Shown here one piece after another: positions 1-5,535 of a stretch of DNA of 5,535 nt. Under the pieces are notes generated by a model. That model did no database searches and was not told the DNA's origin. It was given only the letters and a program-made list of their open reading frames with translations. The translations under genes and the position numbers were made by a program. Numbering within the stretch: the stretch's first letter is position 1; every line of letters starts with the position of its first letter. Source of the DNA: DAIUCA01 sp964613675 (GTDB taxonomy: Bacteria; Pseudomonadota; Gammaproteobacteria; Competibacterales; Competibacteraceae); contig CAZTIH010000155.1 of NCBI GenBank assembly GCA_964613675.1, forward strand, positions 1-5,535, given 5' to 3'.

Positions 1-486
1 AGCGATGACGAGGCTGGTGAGAATGTCGTACACCACTTCCATCTGTTGCCGCGCCACAAAATCTGCATCTACCGCCAAGATGATAAATGCGTTCACACTT
101 AGCAATGACGCTCGATAGATCTCAATAGCCCTCAGCGGTTGCGTACTCGGTCGCGCAGCCTCAAATAACACCTGCCGATTCTTTTCGATCCGCACATAAG
201 CCAATTCGGGATGATCGACCAGCACTTGTCTCAATATCGGATCAACCCCCACCAACCGTTGCAAGGGAATGCCAAAGCTCAATGCGTTATTGAAATTATC
301 CCGTAACTGCTCTCCCAAAATGCGCGACTTCGTTTCTAGCGCCGGAATCATTTGGGTTTGAAAAATACTCATTGCGGAAATCGACAAAACTACCAAGACC
401 ATCAGCACCACACATCCCGCAACACTGGCGAGTTTTAGGGCCAATCGACTGAGCTGGTTATCGGAATTTATTGTTTTTGCGGTCAT
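1..486 (-). CDS. Membrane-bound sensor protein, N-terminal part (cut by the window edge)
   Basis: The visible 162 residues are the N-terminus of a longer protein; the 3' end lies beyond base 1. Residues 1-20 are cytoplasmic, about 21-42 form a strongly hydrophobic membrane segment, and about 43-155 form a periplasmic sensor domain. A second membrane segment is just starting (ILTSLVIA) at the cut. The sensor carries ALSFGIPLQRL (68-78), a helix with LRQVLVDHPELAYVRI, then NRQVLFEA, which is the layout of a small PAS/Cache-like periplasmic domain. The start is an ATG overlapping the stop of the upstream sensor gene as ATGA, so the two are probably translationally coupled. It is clearly related to that upstream protein. 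The output domain (histidine kinase, GGDEF, phosphatase, cyclase or chemoreceptor) is not visible, so the signalling role is inferred and the output unknown. Confidence 0.8.
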   Translation of the reverse strand, partial: MTAKTINSDNQLSRLALKLASVAGCVVLMVLVVLSISAMSIFQTQMIPALETKSRILGEQLRDNFNNALSFGIPLQRLVGVDPILRQVLVDHPELAYVRIEKNRQVLFEAARPSTQPLRAIEIYRASLLSVNAFIILAVDADFVARQQMEVVYDILTSLVIA

Positions 487-1235
487 GGGTTTGGCTTCTT
501 GGCGCGATTAGAGAGGGTGCCGGTAATGTAACTAAACCCCGAGTCGTAAGGGCGGCTATGAATAGGGATGTCACGGTTTTGTTGCTGTTGCCAGATCGTG
601 AGCAGATAACGCCGTAGCTCTATTTCCAAGGGAGAAGGCTGTCCCTGTGCTTGAGAACGGCTCGGACGCTGCCCCTGGGAGACGGCCTCAAGCTGTTGCC
701 CCATGCGGTCTAAATCGCGTAGTACGCCACTCAACAGCATCCTCATCAACAACATCGCGATGACCGCGCCAAGGCCAACGGAAAGTCCCCCTGCAACGGT
801 TAATTGACGCCACACTTGGGCTAACGAGTCTTCAAGTGCCTCGATTCGGTAGTACACAGCTACCTCGCCGACTAAGTCTCCTGCATTTCCCGTCACTGTT
901 TGTCGATCTGCCCCCATCCGACCCTCTTGCTGACCATCTTGGACAATGGGCTGGCCCCGCTCGTCGGTAACCACGATGGCAACAATGTCGGGATCGCGTT
1001 GACGATAGCGTGCGACGATAGTTTGGAGATTTTGTTCGAGATCACGGAGTGGCAGTCCTAAGGCGAGGCCCCGTTCGAGGGTATTCACCACCTCGCGACT
1101 CACCACACCGAAGCGCGACTGAAACACATCACTGTAAGTTCGCTGGTACTTTCCAAATTGAATGTAGTTAACCAGTCCCATTGCCGCTGACAGGCTGATA
1201 ATCAGCGCCAACACAAGACGTGTGTAAAGATTCAT
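483..1235 (-). CDS. Two-membrane-segment periplasmic sensor with HAMP-like region and no output domain
   Basis: A 250-residue inner-membrane protein. Membrane segment 1 is about residues 7-27 and segment 2 about 145-166. The periplasmic loop between them contains ERGLALGLPLRDLEQNLQ (54-71), DPDIVAIVVTDERGQPIV (81-98) and GEVAVYYRIEAL (123-134), a typical small PAS/Cache-like sensor. After segment 2 comes a HAMP-like amphipathic helix (LRDLDRMGQQLEAVSQG, 172-188), then a Q/S/P-rich linker and a short tail with no recognisable catalytic or DNA-binding domain. The chosen ATG at 1235 sits directly before the first membrane segment and has a weak GGAA ribosome site 7 bases upstream. The frame stays open to an ATG at 1334, but that extension is unlike a signal anchor and runs into the divergent gene. 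The stop overlaps the start of the downstream paralogous sensor. I infer an accessory or regulatory sensor subunit; the ligand is unknown. Confidence 0.8.
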   Translation of the reverse strand: MNLYTRLVLALIISLSAAMGLVNYIQFGKYQRTYSDVFQSRFGVVSREVVNTLERGLALGLPLRDLEQNLQTIVARYRQRDPDIVAIVVTDERGQPIVQDGQQEGRMGADRQTVTGNAGDLVGEVAVYYRIEALEDSLAQVWRQLTVAGGLSVGLGAVIAMLLMRMLLSGVLRDLDRMGQQLEAVSQGQRPSRSQAQGQPSPLEIELRRYLLTIWQQQQNRDIPIHSRPYDSGFSYITGTLSNRAKKPNP

Positions 1236-1277
1236 AAGATTTTTCCAAAGCGATAAAAAATGGGGGTTATCGAGAAG
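1236..1277. promoter_or_regulatory. Very short divergent intergenic region between sensor and formyltransferase genes
   Basis: Only 42 bases (or 24, if the formyltransferase starts at 1260) separate the two divergent start codons. The stretch is A/T-rich around 1236-1260, unlike its surroundings. Promoters for both directions would have to lie here and partly within the opposite gene's first codons. I could not identify a convincing -35/-10 pair; TAAGAT at 1235-1240 is only a partial match to a -10 box. Calling this a shared control region is therefore an inference from gene arrangement. Confidence 0.3.
1243..1246 (-). promoter_or_regulatory. Weak ribosome binding site for the output-less sensor
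   Basis: On the minus strand the bases before the ATG at 1235 read TTTGGAAAAATCTT. The GGAA core is 7 bases from the start codon, which supports 1235 over the open-frame ATG at 1334. Confidence 0.45.
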
Positions 1278-2111
1278 ATGAAAGTCGCTATCTGCACCAC
1301 GGCGGATCTGACAGGTTGGCTCTTGCTTTTGCACTGTTTACCTTGGTTTCACGGTCATGCGATTCGTATTTTACTCGCCCAACGTCGTCGCGAAATCGAC
1401 CGACAATGGCCTTTGCGAAGTGTATGGCATGTGGAGCGGACGGCCCCACTGTTTTGTTGGCGTCACAATTCGGAAGATCGAACCTTCCCTAGCCACTTTC
1501 ACGCCTTAGCGGCCCGCCATGGCGTTTCGCTCAAGAGCTATCACCAGCCCCAACAATGGCGAGGGGGTGTGGACCTGCTAGATGACCCCCCCGATTTACT
1601 CTTAACGATGCGTTTTGGGTTTGTGTTGACCGCGAGGGTACTTGCGGCCATTCCTGAGGCTTACAATTTTCATCCCGGCGCTTTACCCGATTATGCGGGC
1701 CAGTATCCCGTGCTATGGGCGCTACTTGACCGCGTAGATCGTTTGCACTGCACCGTTCATCAACTCACACCCCATTTAGACGGCGGCCCTGTAGTGGCGG
1801 TGGGAAAACAAGAAGCCCCCCAAGAGATGAGCCATTTTATGTTGCGTTACCAATGCTACCTGGCGGGATTTCGGGCTTGGCGACGGCGACTCCCCAATAC
1901 TTTTCTCACTCCCCCTCAACCCGTCGATCAATGGCATTCGTGGCCTGATGAAAGGGCTTTGACACGCTTGCGGACTTTAGGCCACCCCTTAATGACCCCA
2001 ACGGATTACGCCGACATTTTGGGCACTTTGGGACTTTCCGCAAACTTAGTGACGCAGATTAGTAACGATATTCCACCGACAGCCCGTAAAAACTTTGGGC
2101 TTCTCGATTAA
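1278..2111 (+). CDS. Formyltransferase-fold protein, substrate unknown
   Basis: A protein of about 277 residues of the formyl_transf_N family, which includes PurN, methionyl-tRNA formyltransferase and sugar N-formyltransferases. Numbering from the ATG at 1278, the core motif NFHPGALPDYAG begins at residue 130, and HLDGGPVV follows at about 166-173. Together they supply the family's catalytic Asn130, His132 and Asp168, all present. The N-terminus MKVAICTTADLTGW fits the first strand of the nucleotide-binding-like fold. A C-terminal segment with WPDERALTRLRTLGHPLMTPTDYADIL follows. An in-frame ATG at 1260 would add six residues; I prefer 1278 because its product starts like the family, though neither start has a good ribosome site. 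The family transfers a formyl group from 10-formyl-tetrahydrofolate. The substrate here is not evident; an amino sugar is possible given the neighbouring export-like barrel gene. It lacks the lengths and C-terminal domains expected of Fmt or ArnA. The last 53 bases overlap the convergent TPR-barrel gene. Confidence 0.8.
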   Translation: MKVAICTTADLTGWLLLLHCLPWFHGHAIRILLAQRRREIDRQWPLRSVWHVERTAPLFCWRHNSEDRTFPSHFHALAARHGVSLKSYHQPQQWRGGVDLLDDPPDLLLTMRFGFVLTARVLAAIPEAYNFHPGALPDYAGQYPVLWALLDRVDRLHCTVHQLTPHLDGGPVVAVGKQEAPQEMSHFMLRYQCYLAGFRAWRRRLPNTFLTPPQPVDQWHSWPDERALTRLRTLGHPLMTPTDYADILGTLGLSANLVTQISNDIPPTARKNFGLLD

Positions 2112-5058
2112 GCAGATGATCCGCCATAGCTTGTACGACCCAATCCCGTCGCGACGACTGCCATTCCCCGCGCAATGCCATGTCCCATCCAGCATCCAAG
2201 GGCGATAAATTGCCCTCATCTCGGTAGCGCGTTCCTCGATAAATGGCACGCGCCGACAACTGAAAACCCGCGACTCCATGCCACTTCACCCCGATAGCCC
2301 CCGCATGACGGGGCAAATAAGGCAAGTCCAGTTCGCGCAAAAACTGATGATCCCCCGTGTTTTGACTGGACAGATAGCGGTAACGCAAAAACCACGACCA
2401 TTGCGCACTCAACCCCTGATCTAAAGCGGCTTGGATTCGCCATAACTCGCCCGTGTCGTAACGCGGACTACCTTCGAGGTCGTCCCATAAATCGCGGTCG
2501 GCCCGAAATAAGTTTTCCAACGACTGCAACCGTTCGGCTTGTTCGCTTTTGATCCCCACCTGTTGTTGGTTGTCGAGATCAAAGGTGTCGATGAGCAGGC
2601 GCGTGAACAGTGCCTCATGCCACTGTCGTTCCCATACCGCCGCCAACCGCCGTAATCGCCCGCCCGGTTCCACATAACGGCTCTCGATGGGAATGCCCGC
2701 TAATGTCAACGGTTGCAAATCAGCGCGGGTGCGATAACCGTCTTGGTACGCAAACCGCAGGACATCTTGCGAATTAATTTGCCAGGTCAACCCCAATCGA
2801 GGCCCAAAACGCGAATTTTGCTGGACGACCTTGCGAGTGACGCCCCGCCCGCCGTCGGTTTGGGAATTGGGAGACGTAGACCGTATCTCGATCAGGTCGG
2901 TTTTGCTCGTGTCAGAACGACTTAGCACATCTTGTCGCCGAATATTTTGCGCCACCAACCCCCATTGAATCGTCACCCCTGGGGGTAGCCCACTCACACC
3001 CCTTCGCCCTTCAATCCATCCCGTCAACAGCCGTTCCCGCTGCTGTTCGTAGTCGCGCACAGCTATTGAACTCGCTCGACGTTGCTGGTGGAGCAATTGG
3101 TAGCTGAGGCCCCATTGCACCGTTTCGTTGTCCTGACGTAACCCTGCGGTCCAAAGCTGCTGGCTGCTGTAATCGACGACCGACGTTTGCTGCTGGTAAA
3201 TCGTGAGATCTTGCTGCAACAACCATCCAATGCGTTGACTGGGATTCCATGTCCACTGTCCCCCTAAAAACCCTTGATGATGACGGGCCGATTGGTCGTC
3301 CAAATCGAGCTGTCGCCGCTGTCCTCCCGTAAACCCGTTGACCGCCCCGCCATTCGCCACGCCCACTTCCCCTTCAATCTCCCATCGACGTCCCCCCTCA
3401 AAAAACTGCGTTGCCGAACCTTCTAAAGCGTACGCCAACCAGTCCCCCGTCAACCTTCCCCGATGCGACGCCCCCAATCGCGGTCCCCACGCTGTCGATT
3501 GCCCTTCGACCGCCATCGTCAAAGCGGAAAGCGTTCCCGCTCGCCGCAATAGTTCATCGCGCAACGGATCTTCTCCCACCGTCAACGGGTCACGGAAACG
3601 CCCTAAACGTTGAGCCTGTTCGCGAAAATCCCGCGTTTCCCCTAACGTGGCCCACAACAAGGGATTTTGTTCGGTTTGCAATGACTGTGCGAACGCCAAG
3701 GCGGTCAAATCCCAATGCGCCGCCGTTGCCCCTGGATCGGTAAGCCCCGCACTCATCCCCCACGCCTCCAAAGGCAAGCGATAATCCCAACGTGCCACCA
3801 CTGTCGCGGCCGTCTGCAACCCGTCGAGCAATTCGTTTTGTTGACGATGGAGGCGCGTCGCGACCTGCCACGACAACGGATCCATCCCCGCTGATTCGTG
3901 AGCCTGCCGCAAGAGATCGCGGGCCTCGTCCACCTGTTTCAAGCGGTACAGCGCGATGGCGGTGTAACTCAGGATGCGGGATTCACGAGGCGATTGGGCC
4001 AAGGCACGACGTAAATAAGTCAATGCCGTGACATCGTCCCCCTGGCGCAAAGCCAAATACCCCCTAGCCATCAACGCCAACGCATCATTGGGGAACTGGG
4101 CGAGATGCTGCGTTAAATCGCGTTCGGCATCGCGATAACGTCCCAAACGCACGAGCAATAACGCCATTTCTCCCAAATATCCCTCCCCCGTTGGCTGTAA
4201 TGCCAATGCGCGGTGGAGCTTATCGAGGGCTATTCGCGTCTCGCCTTGATATTGGTCGAGCATTCCCAATCGTAACCACACTCGCCCATCTTCTTCGCGT
4301 TGCACCCGTGCCTGTTCGTAAAACTGCCGCGCTTCAGTCCAATCGCCTTGTTTCCACGCCCAATCTCCTCGTAGCAAGGCGAGTTCCAAGGTTTCGGGAT
4401 CGCGTTGCTGGAGTTGATCGAGTAGGGCACTGGGGTCGTCACCCCGACAAAACGCAATCCGCGCCTGCATAGCGATTACCGCTGGGTGATCGCGCATCGC
4501 CGTGGGTAACGCCGCGATCATCGTTTGCGCCGCCAACGGATCGTCCAAAAACAACGCTCGCTCGGCCTCAATCAAAGCCACAGCAAGCGGAAATTCGGTG
4601 TGAGTTAACTGGTTTGTGACCTCGGGACGCTGACGGATCGAAAGCGCCCATTGCCCCAATTGCAATCGTGCGTCCAAACGACGTTGTTGCGTCAACGCGA
4701 GATGTTGAGATCGCCGAAAGGCCGCCGCAGCTTGGTCCCAGTCACCCTGATGAAACGCTAGAAAACCCAGATTGCGTTCGGTATCGACCTCATCGGGGGA
4801 CTGCTTCTGTGCTTGTTGCAACACGCTGCCCGCATCAAACCAGCGTCCCAACCCCATCAAGATCTCGGCCCGCCGATTTAACTCCGTGGCGGTCCCGGTC
4901 AGCGAGTCGAGTTCAAAAAAGCGTTCGGGATCAACCGGTCCGCCGTGAAAAGGAATATGCCGTAACGGCTCAAGGCTACGACAGGTGGGCGGCGCAGCCA
5001 GCAGTAGTGGTGGCCACCACAGCACCCCCCACAATACGATGCTGCACCCCCATTTCAT
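2059..5058 (-). CDS. Secreted TPR protein with C-terminal outer-membrane beta-barrel (putative export porin)
   Basis: A 999-residue envelope protein. Residues 1-22 are a signal peptide (one Lys, a hydrophobic W/L-rich core, cleavage probably after LLLAA). Residues about 53-392 hold several TPR units: 53-86, 91-124, 222-256, 257-290, 291-324, 325-358 and 359-392, with typical G-x-x-x-x-A spacing such as GDWTEARQFYEQA and GRYRDAERDLTQHLAQFPND. A linker of about 120 residues leads into a C-terminal region from about 520 that is rich in alternating aromatic/hydrophobic strands. It ends in Y-x-L-x-V-x-Y-x-Y with a terminal Tyr, the outer-membrane insertion signal. FGPRLGLTWQINSQDVLRFAYQDGYRT (751-777) resembles strands of TonB-receptor barrels, but there is no plug or TonB box. 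A periplasmic TPR plus outer-membrane barrel is also the plan of the exopolysaccharide exporters PgaA, PelB, BcsC and NfrA, and the length is close to NfrA. I do not assign a symbol; the cargo is unknown. The start lies 3 bases after the upstream stop, suggesting coupling. Confidence 0.85.
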   Translation of the reverse strand: MKWGCSIVLWGVLWWPPLLLAAPPTCRSLEPLRHIPFHGGPVDPERFFELDSLTGTATELNRRAEILMGLGRWFDAGSVLQQAQKQSPDEVDTERNLGFLAFHQGDWDQAAAAFRRSQHLALTQQRRLDARLQLGQWALSIRQRPEVTNQLTHTEFPLAVALIEAERALFLDDPLAAQTMIAALPTAMRDHPAVIAMQARIAFCRGDDPSALLDQLQQRDPETLELALLRGDWAWKQGDWTEARQFYEQARVQREEDGRVWLRLGMLDQYQGETRIALDKLHRALALQPTGEGYLGEMALLLVRLGRYRDAERDLTQHLAQFPNDALALMARGYLALRQGDDVTALTYLRRALAQSPRESRILSYTAIALYRLKQVDEARDLLRQAHESAGMDPLSWQVATRLHRQQNELLDGLQTAATVVARWDYRLPLEAWGMSAGLTDPGATAAHWDLTALAFAQSLQTEQNPLLWATLGETRDFREQAQRLGRFRDPLTVGEDPLRDELLRRAGTLSALTMAVEGQSTAWGPRLGASHRGRLTGDWLAYALEGSATQFFEGGRRWEIEGEVGVANGGAVNGFTGGQRRQLDLDDQSARHHQGFLGGQWTWNPSQRIGWLLQQDLTIYQQQTSVVDYSSQQLWTAGLRQDNETVQWGLSYQLLHQQRRASSIAVRDYEQQRERLLTGWIEGRRGVSGLPPGVTIQWGLVAQNIRRQDVLSRSDTSKTDLIEIRSTSPNSQTDGGRGVTRKVVQQNSRFGPRLGLTWQINSQDVLRFAYQDGYRTRADLQPLTLAGIPIESRYVEPGGRLRRLAAVWERQWHEALFTRLLIDTFDLDNQQQVGIKSEQAERLQSLENLFRADRDLWDDLEGSPRYDTGELWRIQAALDQGLSAQWSWFLRYRYLSSQNTGDHQFLRELDLPYLPRHAGAIGVKWHGVAGFQLSARAIYRGTRYRDEGNLSPLDAGWDMALRGEWQSSRRDWVVQAMADHLLNREAQSFYGLSVEYRY

Positions 5059-5061
5059 CCC

Positions 5062-5517
5062 TCAAGCGCTCGGTGTACCCGATCCCGGCCCCATAAAGGT
5101 ACCGGTGAAGTCCCGACGCGCCGTCGCCAGCGAAATAATGAAGCCCGCCACGACATCAATCATGGCCATTACCGTGATGAGGAAAAAGACCGAGGTTCCT
5201 GCTGCCGGAACCACCACAAACATGATGATCGCCAACAATAAAACAGCCACCGAAAACATATGGTTGTACATAGCGGTGTCGTCGTATCGCGTGGCGCGGG
5301 CCATTTCGACACTCAACATGCAAAGGCTGAAAATCAGCAACAAATCGCCAAAGCTCAGTTGCCAAGCGACCCCCGAGGGCAAGTTGAAACTCAGTAAATC
5401 GACACGCAGTGCAGCCGCCGTCGTTGCGCCATCGCCGCCAAATAAACCGACCAATATCGCGACGACCATGTACACCACGACCGCGACAAGTAACAGGGGA
5501 AAACTGCCGAAATTCAT
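5062..5517 (-). CDS. Small conserved integral membrane protein, about four membrane segments
   Basis: A 151-residue inner-membrane protein with hydrophobic segments at about 5-25, 52-70, 86-104 and 108-130. Between the second and third is a charged loop, EMARATRYDDTAMYNH. The C-terminal tail, ARRDFTGTFMGPGSGTPSA, is short, G/P-rich and hydrophilic. The start ATG at 5517 has a good ribosome site, AGAGGT, 6 bases upstream. Its stop is only 3 bases before the start of the TPR-barrel gene, so the two are almost certainly co-transcribed. It resembles uncharacterised membrane proteins of proteobacteria that I recall from general knowledge, with a pattern like LPSGxxWxLxxGDLLL and a VDVVAGF-like last helix. 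I know no function. A role in assembling, supporting or regulating the envelope protein encoded next is plausible but inferred only from linkage. Confidence 0.8.
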   Translation of the reverse strand: MNFGSFPLLLVAVVVYMVVAILVGLFGGDGATTAAALRVDLLSFNLPSGVAWQLSFGDLLLIFSLCMLSVEMARATRYDDTAMYNHMFSVAVLLLAIIMFVVVPAAGTSVFFLITVMAMIDVVAGFIISLATARRDFTGTFMGPGSGTPSA

Positions 5518-5523
5518 AGGATT

Positions 5524-5529
5524 ACCTCT
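5524..5529 (-). promoter_or_regulatory. Ribosome binding site for the small membrane protein
   Basis: The minus strand reads AAGAGGTAATCCT before the ATG at 5517. The AGAGGT core lies 6 bases upstream, the strongest ribosome site in the window. The gene therefore starts here, and any promoter lies beyond base 5535. Confidence 0.7.
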
Positions 5530-5535
5530 TAGGGG

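Noticed and set aside
1236..1334. In-frame N-terminal extension of the output-less sensor to an ATG at 1334
   Set aside because: The added 33 residues are hydrophilic, overlap the divergent formyltransferase start, and have no family-like features; the ATG at 1235 directly precedes the membrane segment and has a ribosome site.
2081..2101. Inverted repeat AGCCC / GGGCT with an 11-base loop near the convergent gene ends
   Set aside because: The stem is only 5 base pairs, inside coding sequence, with no T-run on either strand; it is not a credible terminator.
1278..2111. Methionyl-tRNA formyltransferase (fmt) or PurN
   Set aside because: The core motif differs from the usual HxSLLPxxxG form, the C-terminal domain of Fmt is not recognisable, and neither def nor purine genes are adjacent.
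2059..5058. Naming the TPR-barrel protein NfrA, BcsC, PgaA or a TonB-dependent receptor
   Set aside because: The layout is shared but I see no diagnostic motif; there is no plug or TonB box, and no partner synthase gene is in the window.
2713..5096. Several open frames of 70-142 codons antisense to or out of frame with the TPR-barrel gene
   Set aside because: They lie within a long gene with clear protein signatures, have low-complexity R/P/S-rich translations and no ribosome sites; they are shadows.

Overview
The window looks like chromosomal DNA of a Gram-negative bacterium, most likely a gammaproteobacterium. This is inferred from an outer-membrane barrel protein with a signal peptide and terminal tyrosine, from periplasmic-sensor membrane proteins, and from tight operon packing. 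I cannot name the genus. No RNA gene, insertion sequence, CRISPR array or phage gene is visible. Coding density is close to complete, and no stretch over 300 bases lacks a gene.

Layout. The right half is a minus-strand pair: a 151-residue protein with about four membrane segments (5517-5062), followed after 3 bases by a 999-residue protein (5058-2059). The latter has a signal peptide, a tetratricopeptide (TPR) repeat region and a C-terminal outer-membrane beta-barrel. Next, on the plus strand, lies a formyltransferase-fold enzyme (about 1278-2111) whose 3' end overlaps the 3' end of the TPR-barrel gene by 53 bases. Divergent from it is a second minus-strand pair. It holds a 250-residue two-membrane-segment sensor with no output domain (1235-483), joined by an ATGA stop/start overlap to a related sensor protein (486 to beyond base 1). 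The window edge cuts this last gene at its second membrane segment.

How the genes may work together (inference). The TPR-barrel has the overall plan of the exopolysaccharide export proteins PgaA, PelB, BcsC and NfrA, but its barrel resembles TonB-receptor barrels without a plug. A formyltransferase next door could modify an amino sugar, and the sensor pair could respond to envelope conditions. No glycosyltransferase or synthase is visible here, so a surface-glycan locus is only a hypothesis. The most unusual items are the output-less sensor coupled to its paralogue, the TPR-barrel with its small membrane partner, and the unassigned formyltransferase.
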